A DNA stretch of 64,000 nucleotides from Stichopus chloronotus (GCA_021234535.1 CM037833.1:27017392-27081391); one strand, 5' to 3'; positions 34,667 through 48,356 are shown, counted from the stretch's first letter. Program-made: numbers and translations. The notes: a model not told the origin generated them from the sequence alone.

Positions 34667-35459
34667 GTGAGAACTGCTTAACATTTGCTTCAAGATGCTG
34701 CCATGAAGATACTGATCTCACAACCTTTTCACAGTGATTACCATCCTATTCATGGTATGGCAATTTCATTACCACTTCAGACATTAGCAAATTTACCTTA
34801 CTGTAGCTACATTGAAGGCAGACCAAATTCCTCCGATATGTAGAGAGTGACAGTGCATGTTGAGTTATCGGTACTATTTCTCCCTTAGAAGTGTTTAATA
34901 GTGCTAATCATATCTCAACCGGTGGACTGTTGATAATATCCTTTGGGCTTCATATCCTTATTCAATGCAGCCTATTTACTTCCACAAAAACATGTATTGA
35001 TGAGCAGGAATGTTCTGTGGAGGATTCTGGATTGTAAGTGTGTAGTCTCATAAGTTTTTCCAATTTTTTAACTGGATTAAGGCAGGAATGTGTTTAGCGC
35101 ACATCCCTGTCAGCAACTGCATGGGCTGGATTGTGGGTCAGATCATTGGTAAGATGACAGGAAGCATTGTTTGGCAAAGTCAGACTTTCTTACCTGAAAT
35201 TTTCTGAAAATGTGTATAACTTGACACAGGCACTCCAAACAAACCAATTTGGGTTTGAGTATATGTAACTGCTATGGATTCCATTGAACATTTTTTTTTT
35301 CTGTGCAACAGTAGAACTAATATGTCTGTAGGGATGAAACAATGTATGCATCGTATAAAGTCCAGATGGGCACAGTAATAAGTGTACAGTTTGAACACAG
35401 AAACCCAGCAATCACGTAGAGAGACATGGTCTGAGAATCCCTTAATTTGTGCTTATCAG

Positions 35460-35520
35460 GCCATGATGTGCCAGATCTGACGATCATTGCCCAAAATATA
35501 TACAGTGCCTATTTGACAAT
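35460..35520 (+). other. Possible alternative exon
   Basis: Between CTTATCAG and gtgagt the frame HDVPDLTIIAQNIYSAYLT is open for 61 bases. Its phases (1 in, 2 out) do not fit the exons at 34,586 or 36,438, so it would need partners not identified. A similar candidate with a strong gtaagtg donor lies at 34,971-35,033. Confidence 0.22.
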
Positions 35521-36088
35521 GTGAGTTTGCCTATTCTCTGATTTATTTAGTATAAAACACGGATTCTCCCAAAGTAGGCTAGTGCTATTGTACCCTGAAT
35601 GCCGCAGAGCAAAACTTTAAAATACATTTGTACACAGAAAGTTCTTTATTCTCATGGCACTTTTATGCTGTTCACTATGTTGTTATTCTATATGGAGTTC
35701 TGTAGGTTTATTACAATTCAAAACCTGAGCATCATCAACAAGGCAAAGTATGCACACGTAACTTCCCAACCAACCAGCAAGTCAAGCTACCTGACACTCA
35801 ATTACGTCTCTTATGACATCTACAAGTCTTCCATAAGTCTTAGTTCATGTCTGCTTATAATTTGGTCATTTAGTCGTGTTCATGTAAGGTATTCAGGAGT
35901 TTAATCATGGGGATCATTTGCATCATTTCAAACGAATTTTATGTTTCTATCGATTTTCCATGGGATGACCCTTGAATAATAAACAACCCACTTTTGAGAT
36001 TATATTTAGGGTCGTATGTTTGAAACTTTCTAAATTATGTTTTCTCCAAAAATGTTGATAATTTCTTTATTCCTTCATATTATTACAG

Positions 36089-36178
36089 GACAGGCAGTCA
36101 TTGAGCTCGCAAATGTCATCTACAATAAATTAATACATATCCCAGAGAAAAACTATGGGGAGCTGTATCTACAGGATA
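36089..36178 (+). other. Possible exon of an alternative transcript
   Basis: Between TATTACAG and gtgagt the frame QAVIELANVIYNKLIHIPEK followed by NYGELYLQD is open for 90 bases. Its exit phase fits the exon at 39,729-39,778, which in turn fits 40,680-40,739. It does not fit the exon at 36,438. Function unknown. Confidence 0.33.
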
Positions 36179-36437
36179 GTGAGTGTTGGGGATGTGTTAT
36201 GTAGTTTCAAGGAAACACATTGGAGAGTATTGGAATTAGCAAATTGGTTCTGCAGAAACATTTAGTATAAGCTGCTGCACCAGTGTCACTGGTAAATGTT
36301 GTGATATTTGGTATATTTACTATCTCAATTGCACATTTTTCTATTTTCTTACCTACCCTGCTGCTTACTTGCTTCCACAAAATGCATAGAGTTAGTAACA
36401 TTTTGTTAACACAGCCCTTTTTTTTTTTGTCTTTCAG

Positions 36438-36659
36438 AGTTCAATATTGGAAGATTTTGTGGCAAGTGGTGAAAAGCAGCACATTGCTGTTGTAGGGAGT
36501 GTTGAGGACCCCATGAATATTTGCATTATAATTGATGGTAACATTGTTCAGGAGGATATTCCAGATTTTCCTACTGCCCTCATGGTTTATTTTGGTGTTC
36601 ATTACTACCTTCACCAAGAGTGCGAAAGAGGTCAGGGAAAGACCAAGGAACTGATTTAA
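36438..36659 (+). CDS. SAMD3-like gene, terminal exon
   Basis: After acceptor CTTTCAG the frame reads SSILEDFVASGEKQHIAVVG, then VEDPMNICIIIDGNIVQEDI and PDFPTALMVYFGVHYYLHQE, and stops at TAA after QGKTKELI. The pattern of a short VG strand, ..I.I.IDG..V...IP.FP.AL...FG..Y.L. is the C-terminal hallmark of SAMD3-like proteins. It starts in phase 0, as left by the exon at 34,586-34,666. The YPK usually following FG..Y.LN is replaced by ECERGQ, so the terminus is divergent. Its biochemical role is not known to me. Confidence 0.65.
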   Translation, partial: SSILEDFVASGEKQHIAVVGSVEDPMNICIIIDGNIVQEDIPDFPTALMVYFGVHYYLHQECERGQGKTKELI

Positions 36660-38933
36660 AAGGTGTTCTTGAACTTAGATGGCAACAAACTGACCCCTAA
36701 AGTTCTCAGTTTGAAGAACAAACTGTTTGCCTAAGTCTAAAGATGTGTTACTTCCATGGACAAGTTTGTTCTAAAGCTAGTTTTAAAAGATAGTTTTTTT
36801 TTTTTGAAGTTTCTGTAGTTTAAAAGTTATATTTACCTCATCATTTCAAGCAGGGTTGATATCAGAATGTGTCTTTCACTTATTTACAATTCTGGACGAA
36901 GTTGTCAGTTTTCAAGGACATTCTCACCTTACAAAGAAACTTGCTTCTCTTGTAAAAGAGATAACCTGCGTTCAGTTCCTTGCTAGCAAGGTCTATAACT
37001 GCACACCTACATTTGTTAGGAACCTACTGGTAATCAAACAAGGCTATAAAGGAGAAAAATGATCCAATCTGAAAAATGGGTGGGTTGGTATTGAGAGAAA
37101 GCATGTTTCTTTTAAAGAAGATCGAATTTAATATCGTGCGACTATGTCACTTCACCTGACGATAGTAGAAAACGTGATGCCATCATTTTCACAGTATTAA
37201 CCACAAGTATGCATAATGTTCAGTTTCATTTATATAAATGCATTTCTGCTTCATTTATTGGACGTTCTGTTTAATATTCTGTTTTGGCATTTGCCATTGT
37301 GAGTGATCTAAAGGTAAACTAGAGAGATTAATTACCTCATTGACAAATTGTCAGAAAGGAACATAGAGTACATGAACCTGATTTACGTGATCTAAGCTCT
37401 AAATATCCTGTTCATTTCATCCTTTTTGTCCCCTCCACCAAAATTTTGAAATCAGGCTCACTGCTGGGATCACTGAAATATGATCCCTGCAGCACCTTGC
37501 TACGAATTGGGAGTCGCCTATGTTAAAAATTGTGAGGGAATGTGAATTTGTTGATGATGAAATTCAGCTTAACTATGTAACAAATGTTGGATCATATATG
37601 TTTGAAAACTGAAGTATGCAGATATTATAATTCAGCAAAGTTCATCGCCAGTTACTTACTGTAGTTTTCGTCCCAAATCTTACGCCTTGTGCGGCCACCT
37701 TGTTTAGAAGCACTGTACATAAACCTGAAGAGAATGTCACCTTATAAGTCTTCAGTACGAGTTTTCTTAAACACTTGTGACACATGATAGTTGCTTGCTC
37801 AAGTGACTTCTCCATAGCAGCTTAAGCAGGAAATCGCAGTCTAGGAAACTTTTGTTAACTACCAAAGACCACCTATTTCTGTATTTTTATTTAACTCATG
37901 TGAACATTATTGCTGTGCAGCGTGGAAAAGTTATGTTTGTTTGAAAAATTTTCAGAATAAAATCATTAGCTTACTATGTTAACTTAAAATTGTTAACTTG
38001 GATTTACTCAAAAGGTCAGTTGTGATAACTAACAAAAACAAGGAAACTTGCTGCAATGACTTTTTCAAGTTATGTCGACGACTCTATTATTTGAAGTCCT
38101 TTCAAATTATCATTCGTAAGCTCCATCAATTTCTTTTAGGTGAGTTGTTATGGCTGAGTTTTTTTCCAGTTACCTGGACTGAACTTTTTTAGTTAGTATA
38201 ACTTGCACTACTGAGTTAAAGAATATGTGATAAGGTTACTTGGAAACCTTCAGTCGAGATAGCTTAAAATTCTGTTACTTGACATAACTTGAAAAACCTA
38301 TTGCAGTAAAGTCACCTCAATTTTTTTTTTAAGTTGTCCTAACAAGCTCAGTTTTACAGTGTGTTAGCCTTCTAACATAATTTAACCCCAAAATGATAGT
38401 TACAATAATCAATCTCGACAGATATTGTCGTGGTGAAAGTATTCTTACTTACCCTGGCAAAGAAATTCAAAGCATATGAATTAAATGAAATTTAAGCATT
38501 TTTATGTCCTTCTGATTGAAAGGCCTGAAGCGGTTTTCACTTTCTTTTTAATTACCTTTCATAAGACAAGTGTTACGATGAAAAGGGAAAGTGCGATTTC
38601 TTTTTAACAAACAGGAAGTCTCTATGTAATGTTTTTCATGTATTCAGTGAAACAAGCAACCTAGTTGCCACGTTAACGGTAGCATACAGCGTTGCAAGAA
38701 ACAATTTTCTCACAAAAGACGATTTATGTCAATGCATAGTTACAGTAAAACGGTGTTGTTGTGTTGAAGCTATACTCTTGGAATTCGCTCAACTCGATAT
38801 ATATCGTCCAACATGAATGCTTGCCGATTTGATCAAATGTTTCTTCTCTTTGTATCTGTGTTGAACTGCATTGCGTTTGTTCTATGTAACTCAAAATTTT
38901 CACCACTACTAGTAATATATATTACCAGTAGTG

Positions 38934-38982
<49 letters not shown>

Positions 38983-39728
38983 TAAACATGTCTTATTTGC
39001 ACTTTGTTTTTCTTTACGAAATGCTTAAACTATCCTTCTATTAAGTTTGCTTTTCCTGGGAGAAATTGCTGTAAATTTTAAACAATTGTATTACGTACTG
39101 TATATTTACATATACACTGTGATAAGGTAAATGTAGTAACATTAAAAATCTGGTTACATCTCCAAAATCTCTACATGCATCGTGGTTTCTGAATTAGTTT
39201 TATTAACTTGTTTTAGTGCTTTTAGATGTTTATATTGTTTTCACGTCCCTACATGCCTTGTTGTCGAGGTACTGTAGAGGATGTGTGGTAACCGTTCACT
39301 CAGTCATTTATTCATTCATTCTCTCACTCACTCACTTATTCATCATTCACTGATTCATTCATTTAGTGTGTCCATGAACATTTGTGATCTAGTAGGAAAT
39401 TTAGATGAGCAAGTTAGACGTTAATTTTATGAGAGATTGCACACAGTATCTTAACATGAAATGCTTAGTATTTTGTTACCCCTTCTCCACAGGGATAAAG
39501 TGTGAAATCAAAACATTTAGGTTAACAGTCCAGTTGTACTGAAGGTATTAAGGATGAAGTATATGATGTCCATTTGGATGACTGTTGAACTGTTGAAAAT
39601 AAGCCTTTCCAGTTATTAAAATGGTTTCATAATAGTAAAGATAATGCCTCCCTTAAGTGTCTCCCATTGATTCATTTAAGAGAAATAGAGATGATGTTGC
39701 ATGTATGACTTTTTTACTTATTCCATAG
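36660..39728. other. Untranslated or intronic sequence
   Basis: No gene seen. It probably includes the 3' UTR of the SAMD3-like gene. A TA microsatellite lies at 38,933-38,978 and ATTCATTCA-type repeats at about 39,300-39,365. Confidence 0.45.
38933..38978. repeat. TA microsatellite
   Basis: About 46 bases of TA repeats with one G interruption. Confidence 0.95.
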
Positions 39729-39778
39729 ATATTCCAGATGGATTCAAGAAGGAAAGTGAGAATCATGGACATATGAAG
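39729..39778 (+). other. Possible small exon
   Basis: Acceptor ATTCCATAG and donor gtaagt bound 50 bases reading IPDGFKKESENHGHMK. It enters needing one base, as supplied by 36,089-36,178, and leaves in phase 0. Confidence 0.33.
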
Positions 39779-40679
39779 GTAAGTAATCTAGGAATATTCA
39801 TAAACTTTCTGCATTTTGTACCCACAGGATGGTGACTTAGGTTGTTGTACAGCATGTAAAGTAATTTTAGTTGTAAATCATTATTACTTGACTTTTAAGA
39901 ATATTACCTGCAGTTTGATGATGTGTTTACATGAAATGACACAAGACGTGGGATGAGCATGAATTTTTCGTATGACAGACAATGAGTATGGCGTCGTGAA
40001 GATATTGCTAATTTATTATGAGGGGAGAGAATTAGGGTTTAAGTGAGAATTTCAAAGAAAGATCATAATTAAGGTTGTAATCAAACATTAGTGATATCAA
40101 TGAGGCGCCATATGGCAAATTACAAGGGGAGATCCTGGTTTTAATGCAATATTGTAAATCCATTCTTTTTTTATTCGTTTCAGTGTTATACTGCTTTCAA
40201 GATTGCAGTCTTCATAGCTGCTAGCAATTAGAATAGTTACTTTTGTTTGCATAAATGGCTAAGTATGATCAAGCTATAGGTACAAATGGGAGGAGAATAA
40301 TTGCTACAAAGTTGAGTCAATCCCATGCAAAGGTGTTTCCAAAATGCAGCACCATCTACCGTTTGTGCTGCTTGTCTAGTCGAAGATTCATGTTTGCTAT
40401 ATGTTTTGATATTACTTTGTCATATACAAAAAAAATGAAAGGAAAGAGAGAATCATTACTATATGTTGTTTGTTGCTGATTGGGGTCAAGCTTTAGTGCT
40501 TAGTATAATACCTTTATGTAATAGCATTTCTCGTGTTATGCATGTAGTATTAGTAATGGAGTTCCAGTTTTAAAATGTTTCCCCTTACGTAGGATATGTG
40601 TATTGGAAATATTGGATCACGGCTTAATATTATACAGATATGATTAATCTTTCTGTGCATTTTAAGTTTCCTTTGCAGG

Positions 40680-40739
40680 AATCCGTTTACACTGATACTC
40701 TGATCAGACGGGAAGTACCATCACGAGGTGTTGTGTGAG
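40680..40739 (+). other. Possible terminal exon
   Basis: After acceptor TTCCTTTGCAG the frame reads ESVYTDTLIRREVPSRGVV and stops. It joins in phase to 39,729-39,778. The product is not recognised. Confidence 0.3.
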
Positions 40740-41417
40740 GAGTTTAAAGAAGAACTTACCTTAGCTTTAGCTTAGAATGTCTCTGGTAAATCTGCTAGGT
40801 ACACAGTGCCAATAAATTTATACTTAAAAATTCATTTTGGAGTCATGGCAAAGAAATACAACAATGTATTTCACATCCTGTAAAGTAATGGTCAGAATAA
40901 TTTACTTGGAAGTGAAAGTGGGATGCACAATACTGTATCAGATGTAAATACTGTTGAAGATGACGCATTATCATAATTAAACACTAAGAAAGATCAATTT
41001 GAAAAGGGATAGGTTTCCTTGGTCCCTGAAAACAGGAGGTAACCTTGAAAATATGAAGTATGTCTGCGCTTAATGTGCAATCCCACATGGTGTGTACTTG
41101 AAACAATATGTAATTAGTTTCAGCTACTGAAAGCTATGTCAGTGACACTGCAAATGGTATATGTCATTAGTTCACTTAATAGAGTTAACATAGTATGGTG
41201 ATCTTGATCAGATATAACCTGCACAGTGCCTTTGTGTTCGTAGCACCTCTGTGGCTGCTGCATCGGAGGGTATGTCAGCGATAGTCAAGAATCCCTTCAC
41301 TGTTCCAAAACGTTGATGAGCTCAGTATTCAAAAGCATTGGCAATGGCCACTGGTCTTTCACTGAGGTAGACTGTGCCCACTGATATAAAATATACTGCT
41401 GAAGGTTTCTCTTTTAG

Positions 41418-41528
41418 GCAGAAATCAATATCACGGACTTTTCACAAGCAATGACAGCTATAAAAAAATGTTTGGATGTTAACAAACGAATGAACTTAAC
41501 TCATTTGAGAAATATCAAGTCTCTTTAA
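41418..41528 (+). other. Possible terminal exon
   Basis: After acceptor TTTCTCTTTTAG the frame reads AEINITDFSQAMTAIKKCLD, then VNKRMNLTHLRNIKSL and a stop. The composition is protein-like but there is no recognisable family and no confirmed partner exon. Confidence 0.22.
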
Positions 41529-43629
41529 ATGTCGCTGTGCTGTTTTTGCTGTTGCAGTGTGCATGCACATATAGTATCACGTAGTTCCAGGATGGTGTCG
41601 AATTTCACTGACAATGGGCGGCTCTATCGTGTACTGTTGTGTGATGGTAGCAGTGTTTCTGTTTTATATAAATATTTAAATGTCTTGCTTCCGCTAATAG
41701 CTAGTACAGGCAGTAACATCGGTTTGGGATTCTGTCGTGAAACTGATATCTGCCAGGAACTTTCTTTCTGTTCATGTGCAGTCTATTTTTTTTTTCAATC
41801 TGGTAATCATTCAGTTTCACCATAAAAATTCTTGTAATTCTAAGTAAATATTCTGTATTTGAAATGATATCGTTTTATTATCTCCTTCACATTTTTTCTT
41901 TGTTCCTTTTGTAATTGTACATTATTTCGTTGTAAATTTAAAATTTTATATTTAATATTTCTTGCCATAACCCCCGTAGAGCTGCCTAGCTATGTGTCCC
42001 TTCTGCGTTATTTTATGGTTTCGATGAAACTTTAGCCTAAATCATGCTGCGGTGTGTGTGCGTGTGTGTGCTGCACAAACACTGTGCTAGGCTAACACAG
42101 GCCAGGGTAGGTATATGCTCTGTGCGTACGCGCACTGTGCTATGTTATGGGATGTCTGTGCGTGTGTGTGTATGTGTTGTAATGTAGTATATAGCAATTA
42201 CTTTATTTACTTCAGTCGTATATTTATGCATTTTCTTTCTAATTTTTTTTTTTTAAAAATCGCTTTTTCAAACGTCATTCATTTCTCAGTTCAACTTCCT
42301 CCTTGTATATATTCAAGAAATTCCACATGTTCACTCAAGGAGAGTAGAAAATTGCATTCCATTTGTATACAGACATATGTTTACAGATCTTGTTACACAG
42401 TCATCCTTTGTATGTTTATGTATTAGAGACTATTCCAAGAATCCTATTGTTGACCCTTCAGTTTTCCTTGCAGACATTGATTCGCATAAAAGATGTTATT
42501 ACTGACAGACAGTTAAAATGTTTTAAATACTGTAGTTTTAAGACAGAATACACATAGGACAGAGAAGCCAGAAAAGATGGACACAGAAATCACCGTATCT
42601 CCATATCAACGTTATTTAGTGCAGCATCTGGATACTTTCTCAGTGATATATATATATATGACACTTATACTCCAAATCTATATCTCTGTCTGGAATATCT
42701 CTCTTTGTTGATTAATTTGTATTTGATTGTATTTATGTATTTAATTATGTCTTATCATTGCAAATCCTGAACTTCTGTCGGAACACCGTAAGGTACTGTA
42801 GCATGCCGAGCTGCGCGGTCTTTGCTATAACATTTTCGCAAAAACAAACTATGGCTGAATAGTAACTCTTTCAACATTTTCAATGCTAACTTTCGGGCAA
42901 CTCAACTGATTTTTTTTTGTTTTAAGGCAGATTTTTAATTACCTTACGTATTGCATTTGCAGCACAGGACCTTTGGGTCTCCTTGACACTATATTGCTTA
43001 CCAGGCGTTAAAGACATGGCTTGTGAACATTCATATTTTTTTAACTGAAGTATAGTATATGTAGAGGCTGCGCAGGTCATTCTGGTTCCCGGGATCCAGA
43101 CTCCCTTTTACTAGAAGAAGCGGTCAGAAGATGATTACCCCTGCACCTGTGTTGATGTACCTGTATGGATATTGACATTCAGAGAACAAAAGCAAAGGAG
43201 ACCCCCACTATGACAATAAACATCTAAACCATCACCAACCAACAGTCTCACCGTTCTTTGTTGATCCCACAGATACCAGAAATCAGTCCTTTTGCTTGTT
43301 TTGGACACATTTCGTACCGTATTTGTTCACGATATTCTCATTCTTTCGTTTCATATGGTAACTCAGGTATATATGACGTTATTTTGTCCAGTTTATTACA
43401 GTAACCCACGACTTCCAGTAATCTAATTCTAGTTTTACCGTGCAATTTAGGACAAGCTTTTTATTACCCCTTCTTAGCCTACACACTATAATCCATGATG
43501 ACTGAAACTAAATCCCCTCCATGTTTACATCAAACAGATTTTCTTTCATCTTGATTTGCGGGAATGTCAATGATATCAATAAATAACAATAATAAATATC
43601 AAATAATAAAAATGATGTTTACAAACCCA
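41529..43629. other. No gene seen
   Basis: Short hydrophobic frames and GTGTGT runs (about 42,050-42,180) only. Confidence 0.4.
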
Positions 43630-44600
43630 CTATAGCAGATATCTCAGCAACTTAATGTTGCTGGAACTTCATACTAGTCACACTGGTAGTCACTGATGAG
43701 CAAATAATTGTGTCATTTCTTACGGAGGTCAAAGATCATGATGACATCTGAGTCAATAGAGTCAATAGAAGCTAGATTTTTAAAACCTTGTAAACACAAT
43801 ATTTCAATAAGGGAAAGTTGCTAGAACTTTAAACTTGATATGCTGGTTGTCCACAGTATTCGTAGATGATCCCTATTGCTTTTTCAAGTTCTCTGTGAAT
43901 GCCAAAGGCCATGTGAGGTCACCAGAGCTTAAAGTCTGAACATTTACTAATCTCAGCAACTGAATGTTGCTGGAATTCATGCCAGTCACATTGGTAGCCA
44001 CTGATAAGTTGATAGTTTTTAATGCTTGGAAGGTCGTCTGAGGTCAATGTAAGTCCTAGTTTTAAACCCATGTATACACAGTATCTCAATAAGGGAAAGT
44101 TGATGGGACTTCAAACTTGATATTTTGGAAGTCCATTGCAAGTAGATGATTTCTATTGTTTTTCATGGATTCAAAAGCCATTTGAGGTCACCAGAGGTTC
44201 AAGTATGAAATATGTATTAAGACAGGTATTTCAACAAATGAATGTTGCTGGAATTTCAAACGTATTGTGTTAGTAGTCTATTGTAAGTGGATGATGCCTA
44301 ACATGTTTCATCGATATCCAATGTCATTTGAGGTCACTGACGGTTGCTTTATGAATGCTGATTGAGGAACCTGCAACTGAATGTTGCTGGATCTTCAAGA
44401 TGTTAACATTGGTAGACCTTGATGAGCAGATTAGCTCTGTCATTTCTGATGGAGGCCAAAAGTCATTTTGTGGTCAGAGATTATAGTTTGTATACTTGTA
44501 GACATGGTTTTACTGGTATCCTACAAAGAGTAAGATCCTTGAACTTTAAACTTGGTGGTATTGTTCTTTGTTTTCTATGAATATTACCAAGGAATCTCAA
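43630..44600. repeat. AGGTCA-rich tandem repeat array 2
   Basis: Same family as 14,460-15,310: repeated CAACTGAATGTTGCTGGAA, ATAAGGGAAAGTTG, TAGATGAT and GAGGTCACCAGAG phrases at roughly 280-300-base intervals, well diverged. No coding frame. Confidence 0.7.
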
Positions 44601-44641
44601 AGGCATTTGAGTTCCGCTTAAATACACCCCTTGTGATGCAG

Positions 44642-44704
44642 GTATACTGTGGATAGACGGGAGGAAATTTGATTCCCTTAAAGATATGACAGAAGAATAT
44701 TTAG
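44642..44704 (+). CDS. Possible SAM-domain exon
   Basis: A 63-base frame between GTGATGCAG and a gtgtgt donor encodes ILWIDGRKFDSLKDMTEEYL. The IDG...L..MTEE.L pattern matches the middle of a SAM domain (IDG..LL.LTEEDL). Because SAM lies at the N-terminus of SAMD3-like proteins, this could be an early exon of a second gene copy downstream of the one at 33,742-36,659. It is short, and other SAM exons were not found. Confidence 0.33.
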
Positions 44705-47363
44705 GTGTGTTTAGTACTAGCCATTATATATGGCGTACATTCGTTTTCAAGTTTACCCTATGCCAAAGGTGAAAGTGCAGACCAACACCTTTCTAAAATT
44801 GGTGAGACCGCAAACAAGCTACTCAGCTAGGCCCGTAGACTACGGAGAGTCACAGATTAAAGACAAATTCCTAGCTAGCATTTCCAATGACTGTCGCGCA
44901 GCAATGTTGACGTCCCTGCCCCCATCCAGACGCTTCTGTGAATGGCTTATCCAGAAAAGCACAATTATGCTACTTCGACCTTCATAAAACACACACTTAA
45001 TTGCAAGAGGTGAAGTTTCACCTTTCTGACAAATGCGATACAACATATCAATTGTCTAGTCTGGTCTCTCGACCCAAGTCCATACAAACTACAAACTTTT
45101 CTGAAAATTGAAAAATTCTCAATAACTCTTAAATGAAACTTTGATTTTTTTTATAATTCAGCATAGGTACGACAATAATCGGAAAATGTGAAGTCTAGGA
45201 CATTTTAGGACTTCAAAAGACCCCAATATTGAACCAGATTACATTTAGGTTACCAAGTAAGTGACAAGTGTCTCATATGGGGGACACCTCTTTCCTTAGA
45301 ACCCTCTCCCAACTAAGCATCATTTATCTCATTCTTTCCCCACCTATCAAAATACTTTATTGCATAACATTTTTTCTCGTCAAGGCGACTATCATTTACA
45401 AAGTTATCGGTGCAAGAACTGGCTTTTTACTTTTTTGGCAATTATCGGTGGTTGTAGAAAAGGAATAAAAAGCTAATCGCCAGAGAGTAAAATATTTTGG
45501 AACCTTACATGGAAGAAAATTGATGCAATATATTACCAGCTTTGTCTGATGTTACCTGGTAGTTGAAAATTTCTCAAACAAAAAATTTTAATCAGAAAAT
45601 AAAAGCTGTTTAATTAACTTTTCTGGAAATGACAATTAGATCAATCCAAATTATTACCATTTTCTAAACAATGTTGTTATCGTTAAGTGTGAAAATTGCA
45701 GACATAATACCCTAATTTAAGGCTGGGTGCATGCAACTCAAGCACACTAGGAAAATGCCGTTTCCTGCCATCTGTTGATTTTGAAAAACCAAAATTTCCG
45801 TGTACACTCCGCCACAACCGATGGTGCGCTTCCCTTAGATAGTTCTGCGGGTTACTCACATTCCCTCTTCTACAAGTGTTCTCTCTTGTTTTTTCGCCGA
45901 TAATTTGTGTTTGTGTAGCCTGATAATGTTCGTTTCATGAGTACTGCACCCTTTTAATTCTTCACCCCCATCGATCATGAGAAAAGCATCCCTAGTGTCT
46001 GAAATCATTGGGTGGGGTCGCCACATAGTTCGAAATAAACCCAGCCAGCCAGGTATGTAACCATCCCTAAACATGTCACACTAGCTACAGTCCTGGTCGT
46101 GGTAGATCCACGTCAGGATCACGTGACAACAGGCGACCTATTACTTGTTTTATTGCAATAAGCAAGGTCATAGACAATCAAAATGTTTCTTATGTCAAGC
46201 ATATTTCGAATAACAATCAATCCACCCATAATCATTACTACCATTTTTGTTACTACAGTTCACCTGCACCTACATTTCCTCAAAAACACAACAGCTACTA
46301 AAATTGTTAGAACGGAGTTTTGATTTATTGCACTTGTTATTTATGAAAACGATGTTGTAGATGTTATCTTAGCAACTAAGAATTTCACAAGAGGAAGCTT
46401 TCCAGTTAGGAGATCTGTGCTTTTCTTTATTTGAGAGTGGTGCTAACCTCTGTGAAAATGGGAATGTGTAACCATTTGTGTCCCCCACCACCGCTCGAGT
46501 CTTTGGTATAAGGTCACTGTAAAACCTCTGTGCCTCCTATGACATTTGACAGTGCCTTGCAATAGGGGATTTTTAATTCAGACAAGAAAACATACACATC
46601 GAGTTGCTGTCAACGTAAACAATCAATTGCTTGGCGTAATGTACCGGACTATTGGGAGGTATTAGCATATATTGATTATTTGAGCCTGTTCCATTAACAT
46701 TCAGTCAAGGAGGTTGTCTTCTTGGGCAGCGTTACAAACGAAGTTCTTGCCATGTTATGCATAATAACAATGTTCAAAATTTTGAATGCCTGAAATAATT
46801 GAACATAGTTACACAAAGGTTACACAAAGTTGCAGAGTTATTTCTACCGTTAAGTTGAGGGCACCTATTTGGTACACCTTGTTCCTCATACACTCAGAAA
46901 TGAAAGTCACAACAATGCCTGATTAATGTAACGTTACGATCATTATAGGCATCGTTGAAAAGTAGTAATCAGCACAATGAAACCTAACTGTCACTAAGTT
47001 TTTATTGCCATGTTGCAAGGACATAAGCACTTTCTGTTTCGGTTGAACTAAAATTCACGTTTACATTTATGAAAAGAGGAACTATGTAAACTCTGTACCT
47101 CCTGATGTTGAAATCACTTGCAGTTCTCAACACGCTCTTTCTGCGTTAGTCAACTGCTAACATTAACTGAATAACACATTCAATCTATTTAACTTTTGTC
47201 TTTCCTTAAAGTTTTTCAAACTGCGGTAGATAACTCTCTGGAGTTTCAAGAATGCTTCTGGAGAGGCATGGTGACAGTCGAAGTTCATGTTAACTATCTA
47301 GACGTGGATTCCCGTTACGATGCGATACAGATCTTCCCTTTGTGAGATTTACATGAAATTGTG
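44705..47363. other. No gene seen
   Basis: Only short frames on both strands. The last few hundred bases probably hold the promoter of the Ig gene starting at 47,364. Confidence 0.4.
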
Positions 47364-47715
47364 ATGGATATTTATCGATTTTACCTTTTGACTTTACTTT
47401 ATTCATCTTTGTACTTCTTTGCTAGTGTTTCCGGGAACTCAAACTTCTCGCTCACGACTGTTGCTACCATGAATGATGATGCAGTTCTTAGTTGCCCCTT
47501 GGGTGACAACGTCAACATCAGCACACGTACCTGGAGTAGAGGACAAAAACGCCTTTTCGCGGGACTGTATCGCTTTAATCCAGAAAGCAGCCAAATGAGA
47601 ATAGGTAGCAATTATTCTTTAATTGTAGCAAATGTCTGTCTCTTAAATGAAGGCAATTACATTTGCAGCGACACAAAAAGCAGGATAGAGGTGAAACACA
47701 CGTTAGTAATTAGGG
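47364..47715 (+). CDS. Ig-domain receptor gene, intact first exon
   Basis: From ATG 47,364 the frame encodes a signal peptide (MDIYRFYLLTLLYSSLYFFA and SVSG) and one complete Ig V-like domain: first cysteine in DDAVLSCPLGDNVN, core tryptophan in STRTWSRGQKRLFAG, second cysteine in LLNEGNYICSDTKSR. The exon ends at LVIRG with donor gtaagt in phase 1. Order, length and words are those of the broken first exon at 25,716-26,069, so the two are paralogues of the same receptor family, probably Ig-containing receptor tyrosine kinases. Signal peptide and Ig domain share one exon, which is uncommon. No further Ig exon follows before the BEL/Pao relic; 51,055-51,144 is a possible next exon. Confidence 0.8.
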
Positions 47716-48257
47716 GTAAGTGCATTGGACTTCTGTTTACTGGCGGTGTCGGTAAATTAATTCATTGTCAGAAGATTGCATTACACGTTATTTTAATTTT
47801 CGTACGAAGCACACCCACACTAGTGTAGTTTGTAGACATGTAGGATAGTCAGAATTAAACTGTGGAAAAAATTGTGGGCTGAAATAATAAAAGTGCATAG
47901 ACTACAGCACCTGAAAAAGTACACGTCATTGTACTCGAGATGCTATCCGTCACTTAATGATTGTAACTCCAATTGCTAACTTAAAAAAAAGAAACAAAAA
48001 ACTACTAAGAATGAAATAGGTTTTAATCAGCTTTGAAATATTAGTCTAGAACAACGGAAAGTGCATGGTAATGTCTAGAAAAACAATGTGTCAATATTAT
48101 ACTGTAGTTCTAAAATAGCAGTCTCAAAAAAATTTAATCGAGAATTCGACTCGAATTACGCAATGGAATTAAGTAAGTGAAGTAATGTTAATGAAAAGTA
48201 CACTAAAGATAGGTAGAGTGCTCGACTGAGAACAGGAGCTTAATATAAATATAGGTA

Positions 48258-48356
<99 letters not shown>

